Shown in pieces: positions 17,227 to 25,262 of a DNA stretch of 64,000 nucleotides; within the stretch, counting starts at the first letter, position 1; each line of letters starts with the position of its first letter. The DNA comes from Chitinophaga fulva. GTDB taxonomy: Bacteria > Bacteroidota > Bacteroidia > Chitinophagales > Chitinophagaceae. The notes under the pieces were generated by a model. It searched no databases and was not told the DNA's origin. It saw nothing but the letters and a program-made list of their open reading frames with translations. Both the position numbers and the translations under genes were made by a program. Location of the stretch: assembly GCF_012927205.1 (NCBI RefSeq), contig NZ_JABBGC010000002.1, forward strand, positions 620,001-684,000. Reading direction: 5' to 3'.

Positions 17227-17731
17227 TCACATCATCGCTTTACTGGACCGGTATTGGGAAGGGGAAACCACCCTGGAGGAAGAGGCGTTGCTACGCCGGT
17301 TTTTCAGCGAGTCCCACCCTGATATGCCGGAACCATTGCAGGAAGCAGCCCCCTTGTTTGGCTTCTTCCGCGAAGAAATGGAAAAAGAACAGGCGTTGGA
17401 GGAATTGCTGCCGGAACCGAAGATACCGGTGGAAACCAGTCCCGCTAAGGTAGTGCCCCTGTCACCTTTCCGCCATTGGATGAAGTATGCAGCAGTGTTG
17501 CTGATGGCTGTCGGCATGGGCTATGCCATGAAACAGCACCAGCGGCAGGAAATAAAGGTCCATATCGCGGAAATACAGCAGCAGAAAGAGGAAGAGGAAA
17601 CAAGAATGGCTTACCTGGAAACGAAGAAAGCATTGCAACTGCTGGCCAAAAACCTGAACAAGGGAACAGAAAAGATGCAGAAGCTGGCTTACTTCAATGA
17701 AGCGACCGGCCTCATTACAGGAGCTAATTAA
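17216..17731 (+). CDS. putative anti-sigma factor, single-pass membrane protein
   Basis: Protein of 171 residues. The N-terminal cytoplasmic part (about 1-70) is acidic with helices (IIALLDRYWEGETTLEEEAL, LRRFFSES), resembling the N-terminal segment of anti-sigma proteins. One transmembrane helix lies at about 85-102 (KYAAVLLMAVGMGYAM). A coiled-coil periplasmic part follows (IQQQKEEEETRMAYLETKKA). The 11-bp overlap with the sigma factor implies translational coupling. No zinc-binding HxxxCxxC motif is present. The anti-sigma function is inferred from position and topology. Confidence 0.75.
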   Translation: MDYNHIIALLDRYWEGETTLEEEALLRRFFSESHPDMPEPLQEAAPLFGFFREEMEKEQALEELLPEPKIPVETSPAKVVPLSPFRHWMKYAAVLLMAVGMGYAMKQHQRQEIKVHIAEIQQQKEEEETRMAYLETKKALQLLAKNLNKGTEKMQKLAYFNEATGLITGAN

Positions 17732-17773
17732 AACGACGCCCATTTTAAAACCTGATATAAAATCCAGAAGAAG

Positions 17774-18289
17774 ATGAAACGTTCACTTTTATTGCTGGTA
17801 GCGGTTTTTGCCAGTATGCACCTCTTTGCGCAGAGTAGCATAGACCGCTTCTTCCAGAAGTACGAAAACGACCGGAATTTTACCCTGGTCAGTATCACAC
17901 CCAAAATGTTCTCCATGTTTTCCAAACTGGATATGAACGATCCCGATGCCAAAAACCTGATGAGGGTGGTACAGAAGCTGAAAGGATTGCGTATTCTGGC
18001 TAAAGACAACACGAAAGACGGACAACGGCTTTACAAGGAGGCCGCGGTGTTGCTGACCGGTGACTTTGAGGAACTGATGACCGTAAGGGACAAAGACAGT
18101 GACCTGAAGTTTATGGTGAAGGAAAACAGCCGGGGAAACATTAATGAGCTGATTATGCTCGTTGGTGGTACCAATGATTTTTTGGCCATGAGCCTGGTGG
18201 GGGACATTGATCTGAATGAAATATCACAGATCGCCAACGCTGTCAACATCCAGGGGATGGACAAACTCAAGAACCTTAAAAAGAAATAA
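17774..18289 (+). CDS. exported DUF4252 protein (first of pair)
   Basis: Secreted protein of 171 residues with a clear signal peptide (MKRSLLLLVAVFASMHLFAQ). The mature part is a single DUF4252 domain: SIDRFFQKYENDRNFTLVSI, PKMFSMFSKL, a GLRILAKD strand and a MVKENSRGNINELIMLVGG segment. The function of the family is unknown. It follows the putative anti-sigma gene by 42 bp and precedes its paralogue by 2 bp, so all are probably one transcript. Confidence 0.88.
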   Translation: MKRSLLLLVAVFASMHLFAQSSIDRFFQKYENDRNFTLVSITPKMFSMFSKLDMNDPDAKNLMRVVQKLKGLRILAKDNTKDGQRLYKEAAVLLTGDFEELMTVRDKDSDLKFMVKENSRGNINELIMLVGGTNDFLAMSLVGDIDLNEISQIANAVNIQGMDKLKNLKKK

Positions 18290-18291
18290 CC

Positions 18292-18801
18292 ATGAAAAAA
18301 TTATTGTTAGGTGGTTGTTTACTGCTGGCCAGTGTTTCCACCGTACTTGCCCAGGACAGATCGCTGCGTGAATTCCGTAATAAATACCGGGGAAAGGCAG
18401 ATGTGATCAGTGTTAAAGTTGGCAGCTTTCCGTTGCGCCTGGCGGGTTTTGTGATGTCATTCTCCAGCGGGGATGAAGATGTAAAAAAGCTCCGGCCTAT
18501 CTTAAAAGATGTCCGTAAGATTAAGGTGCATACCATTGAAAACCCGCAGGGGGCCAATGTTAGCAACGAAGACGTAGCAACGCTGATGCAAAGGCTGCAA
18601 ACAAAAGATCATTTTGAAACCCTGATGGAAGTACGTGACAAAGGTAACCTGGTGCACATACTGAATAAAGGAAAAGAGGATGAATTGGGTAACGTGGTGA
18701 TGCTGATACAGGAAGACAATGAATTCCTGATGGTCAACCTGCAAACGAATCTTAAGATCGCTGATATCAACCGCCTGATCAATCAGTTTGCCTCCAACTG
18801 A
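18292..18801 (+). CDS. exported DUF4252 protein (second of pair)
   Basis: Paralogue of the preceding gene, 169 residues, with signal peptide MKKLLLGGCLLLASVSTVLAQ. It shares the domain plan: RSLREFRNKYRGKADVISV, a SFPLRLAGFVMSF strand, VRKIKVHTIEN and a HILNKGKEDELGNVVMLIQE segment. The start ATG is 2 bp after the previous stop. The two copies are clearly diverged, so this is an old duplication rather than a recent one. It ends 9 bp before the convergent DUF721 gene. Confidence 0.88.
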   Translation: MKKLLLGGCLLLASVSTVLAQDRSLREFRNKYRGKADVISVKVGSFPLRLAGFVMSFSSGDEDVKKLRPILKDVRKIKVHTIENPQGANVSNEDVATLMQRLQTKDHFETLMEVRDKGNLVHILNKGKEDELGNVVMLIQEDNEFLMVNLQTNLKIADINRLINQFASN

Positions 18802-18810
18802 TAACTGTCA

Positions 18811-19098
18811 CTACCGGATCATCACTTCCTTTACCACATTTTCCCCCAGCATTTCATTCACCAGTTTGATGATCTTGTCTTTGGAATAAGTTAATTCCTG
18901 TTTTAAAGGTGCCACCGAAGTTGTAATGATGAGTTTCTGCTCAATCAGCTGGACATCTTGTGTATAGCGCGCAATGGTTTTGCCCATGATCTTCTCCCAG
19001 TTCTCCTGAATGCGAACTTCAGTAAGACGGGGTTTAAGGCGGCTTTTGTTCATAAATTCCCGGAGGGCATCTCCGATACTGGTTGTTCCGTGGCGCAT
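18811..19098 (-). CDS. DUF721 / DciA-like protein
   Basis: Small protein of 95 residues of the DUF721 family, to which DciA, a helicase-loading factor for DnaB, belongs. The KH-like core is recognisable: LREFMNKSRLKPRLTEVRIQ, ENWEKIMGKTIARYTQ, then the strand LIEQKLIITTSVAPLKQELT and a helix SKDKIIKLVNEMLG. It lies next to recF on the same strand, a common neighbourhood. The role in replication initiation is inferred from family. Confidence 0.85.
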   Translation of the reverse strand: MRHGTTSIGDALREFMNKSRLKPRLTEVRIQENWEKIMGKTIARYTQDVQLIEQKLIITTSVAPLKQELTYSKDKIIKLVNEMLGENVVKEVMIR

Positions 19099-19122
19099 GG
19101 CGTCAAAGCTACGAATATTTTG

Positions 19123-19281
19123 TTATTTGATTATTTTGAAATTTGGTTATTTACGGGATTCTCAAGTGTGTGGGGCTTCTTCCTGATTAGAAATGTATAC
19201 ATGTCAATGCCTGTCATTAAATACGAAGACTTCACCGTTAAAGAACCCTGTAAATAACCAAATTTCAAAATGACCAAATAA
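19123..19281. repeat. long AT-rich inverted repeat between recF and the DUF721 gene
   Basis: Left arm 19123-19154 and right arm 19250-19281 are reverse complements at 30 of 32 positions, separated by 95 bp without a gene. The arms are built from words such as TTATTTGATTATTTTG and AAATTTGGTTATTTAC. The right arm abuts the recF stop codon. The same words form the arms of the structure at 24240-24323. Confidence 0.75.
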
Positions 19282-20358
19282 CTAAATGCTGATGAGCTGT
19301 ATCGTTTGACCTGTTCCTTCGAAGCTGTGCTGCAAGCGTTCTGCGTGGGTGTCTGTAATGAAGACCTGGCCATAGGAGGGACCGGCCACCAGTGAGATGA
19401 GGCGGCTGACACGGTCCTGGTCCAGTTTTTCAAATACATCGTCGAGCAGGAGCAGGGGCGCAAATTGTTTGAACTGTCTGATCACTTCGAACTGTGCGAG
19501 TTTCAGGGCAAAGAGAAAACTTTTGCGTTGTCCCTGTGAGGCACTGCTTTTCATGGGATGCTCATTGAGCAGGAACAGCAGATCATCGCGATGAATGCCG
19601 GTGGAGGTCCGTTGCAACTGAAGGTCCTTGAAGCGGGCCGCCCGCAGTTGGGCCGCATAGTCTTCTTCCTGCAAGGTGCATTGATAGCGGATGCTCACCA
19701 CCTCGTGGGTGCCTGCAATGTAGTCGTACAGCTGTTGTACCTGTGGAATAAAGCCTGTCAGAAAAGCGCGCCGTTGTTCGAAGACGGGGATGCCATGGTG
19801 GACCAGTTGTTCATCAAACACGTCCAGCAGGCTGTGTTCTTCGCCGGTGCCGGTCATATTTTTCAGGAGCGTGTTACGCTGCACCAGTATTTTCTGGTAA
19901 GCGATCAGGTGCTCGAGGTAGTCGGGATAGAGCTGGGAGAGAAGGGTGTCGAGCCATTTGCGGCGTTCCTCGCTGCCGCCGAGGATGATTTCCGCATCGT
20001 CCGGTGCGATGATGACAGCAGGGAACTGTCCGATATGACGGGAAAAGCGGTCGTATTTTTCGTCGTTAAGGGCTATTTCTTTTTTACCGTCTTTCACCGT
20101 ACAGACAATTTTTGCTGGTTGGCCCTGTTTGTCGAAGTCACCTTCGAGGCGGAAACCATTGGTCTGGTACTGGGTGTTCTGGCTTTCGTTGCTGGTAAAA
20201 TAGCTGCGGGTGAAGCAGAGGTAGTAGATGGCATCGAGCAGGTTGGTCTTACCGGAGCCGTTTCTGCCGGTGATGCCTACCACCCGTTGGTCGAACCGGA
20301 AGTCCTGCCGGGTGTAATTTTTAAACTGTACGAGTGATATTTTCCGGATATGTAGCAA
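19282..20358 (-). CDS. recF: DNA replication and repair protein RecF
   Basis: SMC-like ATPase of 358 residues that helps load RecA at gaps through RecFOR. Walker A is GRNGSGKTN at 31-39. The signature region KSSASQGQRKSFLFALKLAQ lies near 265-285. Walker B LLLLDDVFEKLD is at about 302-313, and the D-loop is intact. Length and motif order are normal. It is followed by the long inverted repeat and then by the DUF721 gene on the same strand. pdhA is divergent upstream. Confidence 0.96.
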   Translation of the reverse strand: MLHIRKISLVQFKNYTRQDFRFDQRVVGITGRNGSGKTNLLDAIYYLCFTRSYFTSNESQNTQYQTNGFRLEGDFDKQGQPAKIVCTVKDGKKEIALNDEKYDRFSRHIGQFPAVIIAPDDAEIILGGSEERRKWLDTLLSQLYPDYLEHLIAYQKILVQRNTLLKNMTGTGEEHSLLDVFDEQLVHHGIPVFEQRRAFLTGFIPQVQQLYDYIAGTHEVVSIRYQCTLQEEDYAAQLRAARFKDLQLQRTSTGIHRDDLLFLLNEHPMKSSASQGQRKSFLFALKLAQFEVIRQFKQFAPLLLLDDVFEKLDQDRVSRLISLVAGPSYGQVFITDTHAERLQHSFEGTGQTIQLISI

Positions 20359-20542
20359 AGAAAATAATTATGTGTATAAAAAAATATGCAAATTCTGCAA
20401 TATTTATAACTGATAAAGATCCGTATCAGTGGGCCTTTATCTGACAATAAAGTGCAATTAAATGCAAAACTGTTTGAAATTGATGAATTTGCATAATTTA
20501 ATACTAATTGGATTTGATATTTACATTTTAGGATTTTCCTGT

Positions 20543-20550
20543 TATATTTG
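20543..20550 (+). promoter_or_regulatory. -7 promoter element for pdhA
   Basis: TATATTTG, an exact match to TAnnTTTG. It overlaps the furthest upstream in-frame TTG of pdhA, which argues that translation starts downstream, at the GTG at 20569. Confidence 0.55.
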
Positions 20551-20568
20551 CCAACAAATTTAGAAAGA

Positions 20569-21579
20569 GTGCAAACTAAAACAGACGTGAAGACGAAATT
20601 CACCAAAGAGACATATCTGTACTGGTATGAATTGATGCTTTTGCTGCGCCGCTTTGAAGAAAAGACAGGCCAATTGTACGGAATGCAAAAAATCCGTGGC
20701 TTTTGTCACCTGTACATCGGTCAGGAGGCAATTGCTGCTGGTGCAATGACTGCGACGAAACCGGAAGATAAATTCATCACCGCGTACCGTGACCATGCTT
20801 TGGCAATTGCCAAGGGTATTTCTGCCAAGGCTTGTATGGCGGAGATGTATGGTAAAGCAACCGGATGTTCAAAAGGTAAGGGAGGTAGTATGCACTTCTT
20901 CTCCAAAGAGCACAACTTCTTTGGCGGACATGGTATCGTAGGTGCCCAGATTGGTACCGGTGCGGGTCTGGCGCTGGCGGAGCAGTACCAGGGTACTGAC
21001 AACGTGGTGCTGTGTTTCTTCGGTGATGGCGCTGCCCGTCAGGGTATGCTCCATGAAACCTTTAACATGGCGATGACCTGGAAACTGCCGGTGATCTTTA
21101 TTTGTGAGAACAACATGTACGCGATGGGTACTTCCGTAGAACGTACTTCTAACGTATTGGATATCTATAAACTCGCTGACGCGTACGAAATGCCGGCCGA
21201 TTCTATCGACGGTATGAGCTGCGAAGCAGTGCACGAAGGTGTGGACAGAGCGGTAAAACGTGCCCGCGAAAATGGCGGCCCAACCCTGTTGGAAATCAAA
21301 ACTTACCGCTACCGTGGCCACTCCATGAGCGACCCTGCTAAATACCGCACTAAAGAGGAACTGGAAGAGTACAAACAGAAAGATCCGATTCAACAGGTGT
21401 TGAACGTTATTGAGAAAAACAAATGGGCTACTGAAGCTGAAATTGAAGCCATCAACGACCGTGTTAAAGCGGAAGTGGAAGAGTGCGTTCAGTTCGCAGA
21501 AGAATCCCCCTGGCCGTCTGACGATGAACTGCTGAAAGACGTTTATGTTCAGGAAGATTATCCTTTCATCGTTGACTAA
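20569..21579 (+). CDS. pdhA: pyruvate dehydrogenase E1 component, alpha subunit
   Basis: Thiamine-pyrophosphate-dependent alpha subunit of pyruvate dehydrogenase, 336 residues from the GTG start. The family is marked by YWYELMLLLRRFEEKTGQLY at the N terminus, RGFCHLYIGQEAIAAG, GGSMHFFS, and the TPP motif FFGDGAARQGMLHE followed about 20 residues later by ICENNMYAMGTS. It ends with the YRGHSMSDPAKYRTKEEL loop. No ATG is available near the N terminus; the GTG at 20569 lies about 15 bases after the predicted transcription start, whereas the upstream TTG would overlap the promoter. The beta subunit is not adjacent. Confidence 0.93.
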   Translation: MQTKTDVKTKFTKETYLYWYELMLLLRRFEEKTGQLYGMQKIRGFCHLYIGQEAIAAGAMTATKPEDKFITAYRDHALAIAKGISAKACMAEMYGKATGCSKGKGGSMHFFSKEHNFFGGHGIVGAQIGTGAGLALAEQYQGTDNVVLCFFGDGAARQGMLHETFNMAMTWKLPVIFICENNMYAMGTSVERTSNVLDIYKLADAYEMPADSIDGMSCEAVHEGVDRAVKRARENGGPTLLEIKTYRYRGHSMSDPAKYRTKEELEEYKQKDPIQQVLNVIEKNKWATEAEIEAINDRVKAEVEECVQFAEESPWPSDDELLKDVYVQEDYPFIVD

Positions 21580-21596
21580 AGCTTAATAGTACGCAG

Positions 21597-21640
21597 CAGT
21601 TAGCTTTTTACCTTTTTCAAAAGGCAGAAAGCTAACTGTT
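21597..21640 (+). terminator. terminator after pdhA
   Basis: Long stem with CAGTTAGCTTT on the left and AAAGCTAACTG on the right around a partly paired loop of CCTTTTTCAAAAGG, 17 bp after the pdhA stop and followed by TTGTTC. Confidence 0.7.
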
Positions 21641-21689
21641 GTTCATTGATACCTATTAAATAACCAAGCAATCACAATTACCTTTTAAA

Positions 21690-22388
21690 ATGGCAGAAAC
21701 TAAAGATAAAGCCACCACGCCGCAACCTGCAACAAATTTTGACCTGGAACAGTCCATGCACAAAGCGGAAGACTTCTTCGTTAAAAATAAAAATGTCATT
21801 ACTATTGCTGTGCTGGCAGCAGTAGTGGGGGTAGGCGGTTTCTTCGCCTATAACCGTTTCGTTAAACAACCCAACGAAAACAAAGCCCAGGAAATGATCT
21901 TCCACGCACAGAACTACTTTGCAGTGGATTCCTTCAAACTGGCGCTGAATGGCGATGGTAATAACTACGGTTTCTTACAGGTAGTAAACAAATACGGCGG
22001 CACCAAAGCCGGTAACCTCGCGAAATACAGCGCTGGTGTATGTTACATCCGTATGGGCGAATATCAGAAAGGTATCGACATGCTGAAATCCTTTAGCTCA
22101 GACGATCTGCTCCTGCAACCTACTGCACTGGGCCTGATCGGTGATGCTTACATGGAGCTCAACAAAACCGCTGAAGGTATCGAATCTTATAAAAAAGCCG
22201 GTCACTACAATGATAATGAGCTGACAGCCCCTGTTTACCTGTTCCGTGCCGGTATGGCCCTGGAAAAAACAGGTAAAGCGCAGGAAGCTATCACTATCTA
22301 TAAAGAAATCAAGGAAAAATTCCCCCTCACCAACGAAGGCCGTGAAATGGACAAGTACCTGGCGAGACTGGGAGATGTGAAGAACTAA
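21690..22388 (+). CDS. membrane-anchored tetratricopeptide repeat protein
   Basis: Protein of 232 residues with an acidic cytoplasmic N terminus, one transmembrane helix at about 36-55 (VITIAVLAAVVGVGGFFAY) and TPR units outside the membrane (about 95-225: AKYSAGVCYIRMGEYQKGID, GLIGDAYMELNKTAEGIESY, LFRAGMALEKTGKAQEAITI). The architecture resembles YfgM, which assists periplasmic chaperones, but orthology is not shown. It is followed by ribH after 104 bp that hold a long inverted repeat. Confidence 0.85.
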   Translation: MAETKDKATTPQPATNFDLEQSMHKAEDFFVKNKNVITIAVLAAVVGVGGFFAYNRFVKQPNENKAQEMIFHAQNYFAVDSFKLALNGDGNNYGFLQVVNKYGGTKAGNLAKYSAGVCYIRMGEYQKGIDMLKSFSSDDLLLQPTALGLIGDAYMELNKTAEGIESYKKAGHYNDNELTAPVYLFRAGMALEKTGKAQEAITIYKEIKEKFPLTNEGREMDKYLARLGDVKN

Positions 22389-22392
22389 ATCA

Positions 22393-22478
22393 ATTACGAG
22401 TTACGAATTGAAAGTTCTTTTATGGAGAATTTACTTAGTGACCATCTGTAAAACAGCTTTCAATTCGTCATTCGTAAT
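22393..22478. repeat. inverted repeat with AATTACGAATT-type arms
   Basis: Arms at 22393-22414 (starting ATTACGAGTTACGAATTG) and 22457-22478 (ending TCGTCATTCGTAAT) are complementary at 20 of 22 positions around a 42-bp loop. It occupies the TPR-ribH gap. I see no ORF in it. Confidence 0.7.
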
Positions 22479-22492
22479 TCCAAATTGAATGT

Positions 22493-22996
22493 ATGTCTGA
22501 TTACAATAAAAGCTTGTTAAATGATACTGGCATTCTCAACCTGGAGGATGCCAGTGTTGTTATGGTGTATACCGAATGGAATGATGCCATCGTCAACGAA
22601 CTGGTAGCTGGTTGCGAAAGATCACTGCAACAATACAAGGTGTCCAAAACCAATAAAATCGTAGTGCCGGGCGCGTTTGAACTGCCTTATGCCTGCAAAC
22701 AATATTGGGAAAACACCAAAGGCACCGGTCAGCAACCTGGCGCTATTATTGCTTTCGGTTGCGTGATCCGTGGCGAAACCCCGCATTTTGATTATGTGTG
22801 CAAAGCAGTTACAGAAGGTATCCTGCAACTGAACCTTCAGCTGCCTGTTCCCGTTATATTCGGTATATTGACGGTAGATAATGAGCAGCAGGCGCTCGAC
22901 AGACTGGGCGGCGCACACGGCCACAAAGGCGAGGAAGCTGCTATCACCGCATTGAAGATGATCGCGTTACAAAGAGACCTGGCGAGAGGAGTTTAG
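22493..22996 (+). CDS. ribH: 6,7-dimethyl-8-ribityllumazine synthase
   Basis: Riboflavin enzyme of 167 residues that condenses ribitylamino-uracil with dihydroxybutanone phosphate. The typical segments are VVMVYTEWNDAIVNELVAGC, VPGAFELPYACKQYW, IAFGCVIRGETPHFDYVCKA with the catalytic histidine region, and VIFGILTVDNEQQALDR followed by GHKGEEAA. Length is normal. Other riboflavin genes are not adjacent. Confidence 0.97.
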   Translation: MSDYNKSLLNDTGILNLEDASVVMVYTEWNDAIVNELVAGCERSLQQYKVSKTNKIVVPGAFELPYACKQYWENTKGTGQQPGAIIAFGCVIRGETPHFDYVCKAVTEGILQLNLQLPVPVIFGILTVDNEQQALDRLGGAHGHKGEEAAITALKMIALQRDLARGV

Positions 22997-23003
22997 CACC
23001 ATA

Positions 23004-23064
23004 CCAATGGTTGTCGGCCTTAGCTTGTAGCCCCGGCGTAACCGGCCCTCTGCACAACCAACGG
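23004..23064. promoter_or_regulatory. imperfect dyad upstream of the CCG-domain gene
   Basis: CCAATGGTTGT with GGCC on the left pairs with GGCC and ACAACCAACGG on the right, around a GC-rich centre, 20 bp before the next ATG. It could be an untranslated-leader hairpin or a terminator without a T-run; its role is unclear. Confidence 0.25.
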
Positions 23065-23083
23065 TCAACCGCTAAAAGATTTT

Positions 23084-23806
23084 ATGATGAATGTACAGTT
23101 ATTTATACCATGTTTCGTAGACCAGCTGTTTCCGGAAACCGCTTTCAATATGGTGAAAGTACTGGAGAAGCTGGGATGTAACGTGATGTATAACCCGGAG
23201 CAGACCTGCTGTGGCCAGCCTGCCTATAATGCCGGTTACCAGGATGAATGCAGAACAGTAGCCACCAAATTTGTCAAAGACTTCAAGACCTTCGATTATA
23301 TCGTGGCCCCCAGCGGCTCCTGTACAGGGTTCGTCCGCAATTACTACAGTAAACTGTTTGATAATTCCGCTGCCCATAATGACGTGAAACTGTTACGCAA
23401 AAACCTCTACGAATTCACTGAATTCCTCACAGACGTATTGCACGTAACTGATCTCGGCGCTACGCTCAACGGTGTAGGCACTTATCACGACGCCTGCGGC
23501 GCACTGCGCGAATGCGGTATCAAGGAAGGGCCCCGCAAACTGCTGGAAAAAGTAAAAGGCCTGGAGCTGAAAGAAATGAATGATTGTGAAGTATGCTGCG
23601 GGTTTGGCGGTACTTTCTCGGTTAAGTTTGAACCTATCTCCATAGGAATGGGCGAACAGAAAGTAAATAACGCTGTCAACAGCGGCGCCGATTACCTCAT
23701 CTCCACCGACCTTTCCTGTCTGATGCACCTCGATGGCTATATCCGTAAACACGGTACTCCTATTAAAGTGATGCACATCGCCGACGTACTGGCGAGTGGA
23801 TGGTAA
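23084..23806 (+). CDS. CCG-domain (Fe-S)-binding protein, LutA/YkgE-like
   Basis: Protein of 240 residues with two CCG domains, the cysteine-rich units of LutA, GlpC and HdrB-type subunits. The first is at about 40-50 (QTCCGQPAYNAGY) after an IPCFVDQLFP opening. The second is at about 170-180 (CEVCCGFGGTFSVKF), with further cysteines at YHDACGALRECG and DLSCLMH. LutA acts in lactate oxidation with LutB and LutC, but these are not adjacent, so that role is only possible. The start is either of two adjacent ATGs. The EVE-domain gene follows after 16 bp. Confidence 0.88.
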   Translation: MMNVQLFIPCFVDQLFPETAFNMVKVLEKLGCNVMYNPEQTCCGQPAYNAGYQDECRTVATKFVKDFKTFDYIVAPSGSCTGFVRNYYSKLFDNSAAHNDVKLLRKNLYEFTEFLTDVLHVTDLGATLNGVGTYHDACGALRECGIKEGPRKLLEKVKGLELKEMNDCEVCCGFGGTFSVKFEPISIGMGEQKVNNAVNSGADYLISTDLSCLMHLDGYIRKHGTPIKVMHIADVLASGW

Positions 23807-23822
23807 ACCAAAAACCTTACAC

Positions 23823-24233
23823 ATGAATTATTGGTTAGTCAAATCGGAACCTTTCAAGTATTCGTGGGACCAGTTTGTAAAAGATAAAAAGACCTTCTGG
23901 GACGGTGTCCGCAACTATCAGGCCCGCAATAACCTGAAGGCCATGAAAAAAGGCGACCAGGTACTGTTCTACCACAGCAATGAAGGCCTCGCCGTAGTGG
24001 GGATCGCTGAAGTGGCCAAAGAACATTACCAGGACCCTACCACACCGGACCCAAACTGGGTGGTGGTAGACCTGAAGCCGGTCAAAAAGCTGAAGGTACC
24101 CGTTACCCTCGCTGAGATGAAAGCAGAAAAAAGACTTGCCGACCTCTCGCTGATCCGCCAGGGCCGCCTGTCGGTATGCGATGTTACCAAAGATCAGTTT
24201 GATGTGATCATGGAAATGGGAGGCATGAAATAG
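23823..24233 (+). CDS. EVE domain protein
   Basis: Protein of 136 residues formed by a single EVE domain, a PUA-like fold that in relatives recognises modified bases in nucleic acids. The N terminus MNYWLVKSEPFKYSWDQF is the family hallmark. It is followed by GVRNYQARNNLKAMKKGDQV with LFYHSN, then VVGIAEVAKE and VDLKPVKKL. The ATG at 23823 is preferred because it starts exactly at the domain. It lies 16 bp after the CCG-domain gene. Confidence 0.92.
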   Translation: MNYWLVKSEPFKYSWDQFVKDKKTFWDGVRNYQARNNLKAMKKGDQVLFYHSNEGLAVVGIAEVAKEHYQDPTTPDPNWVVVDLKPVKKLKVPVTLAEMKAEKRLADLSLIRQGRLSVCDVTKDQFDVIMEMGGMK

Positions 24234-24239
24234 ATTTTT

Positions 24240-24323
24240 ATTTGGTTATTTTTTTATTTGATCATTTAAGCATTGAGAGGACTCAATAAATGTTCAAATG
24301 ATCAAATAAAAAAATAGCCAAAT
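24240..24323. repeat. AT-rich hairpin repeat with 35-bp arms
   Basis: Arms at 24240-24274 and 24289-24323 are complementary at 32 of 35 positions with a 14-bp loop. They begin ATTTGGTTATTTTTTTATTT and share the ATTTGGTTATTT word with the structure at 19123-19281. It lies between the EVE gene and the DUF4349 gene, and could also terminate transcription through its T-rich strand. Confidence 0.75.
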
Positions 24324-24372
24324 GATTATGGAGTTTCCGGATTGTTTGCATCATACCGGAAATTCCATCACG

Positions 24373-25239
24373 ATGAAGTACATAACCCTTATCTCCGCTT
24401 GTTGGCTGCTGGCAGCCTGTAGTCATAAACCCGAACCTGCGGCTACGATCGCTTATGAAGCCCCGGCCATCGCTAAAGATCAAGCCGCGCCCGCAGTACT
24501 GGATGCCGAAGGCTCTTTATCCGACGAAAAAACCGCTTCTGCCAACGAACATTCCTTCCAGCCTGCTGCTGAACAAAAGATTATCAAGACTGCCCGTATC
24601 ATTTATTCCGTAGAAGATTTTGCGGCCGCTAAAAAACGTGTAGCCGGTATCGTTAGTAAGGCCGGTGGATATATTTTAGCGGAAACACAACATGGAGATG
24701 GTACGGAAAAACGCAATCAGCTGGACATAAAAGTTCCTGCGGCTGCTTTCGACAGTTGTGTGGACAGGCTGACCAGTGGCGTGTCCCGGCTGGATGAAAA
24801 AAGCATCAATTCACAGGATGTAACAGCGGAATATGTAGACCTGGACGCCCGCATGAAGACAAGGGTAGCTACGGAACAACGTTATCTCGACATCCTGAAA
24901 CAGGCACGTACCGTGAAAGAGGTGCTGGAAGTGGAAGCACAGCTGAAGTCCATCCGGGAGGAGATTGAAGCGGCTAAAGGACGGTTGCAGTACATGGACC
25001 GCCAGGTGAGTTACAGTACCATCCACCTTGAATATTACCAGGTACTGGCCCTGTCAGCGCCGGAAGCGCCTGGGTTCTTTCCCCGGGTGGGACTGGCACT
25101 CCGCAACGGCTGGAACAATATACTGGGCCTCGTGATAGATGCAATAGGCTGGTGGCCTTTGATGGTGGTTGCCGTTTTTCTCTTTATATTTATCAGAAGG
25201 CGTTGGAGAAACAGGAACAAATCTCTCGCAACAGCCTGA
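24373..25239 (+). CDS. DUF4349 lipoprotein with C-terminal membrane helix
   Basis: Protein of 288 residues. The lipobox (MKYITLISACWLLAAC) puts it in the envelope. The DUF4349 domain (about 70-265) includes RIIYSVEDFAAAKKRVAGIV, SKAGGYILAET, LDIKVPAAAFDSCVDRL and a long coiled helix (about 155-215). A transmembrane helix follows at about 255-275 (GWWPLMVVAVFLFIFI), then a basic tail. The family function is unknown. The ATG at 24373 is chosen because it begins at the signal peptide. The sirtuin gene follows after 23 bp. Confidence 0.9.
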   Translation: MKYITLISACWLLAACSHKPEPAATIAYEAPAIAKDQAAPAVLDAEGSLSDEKTASANEHSFQPAAEQKIIKTARIIYSVEDFAAAKKRVAGIVSKAGGYILAETQHGDGTEKRNQLDIKVPAAAFDSCVDRLTSGVSRLDEKSINSQDVTAEYVDLDARMKTRVATEQRYLDILKQARTVKEVLEVEAQLKSIREEIEAAKGRLQYMDRQVSYSTIHLEYYQVLALSAPEAPGFFPRVGLALRNGWNNILGLVIDAIGWWPLMVVAVFLFIFIRRRWRNRNKSLATA

Positions 25240-25262
25240 TTCACTTAAACGACACAAAACAT

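Noticed and set aside
19558..20337. 259-codon frame antisense to recF
   Set aside because: RecF motifs are all intact on the other strand; no independent support.
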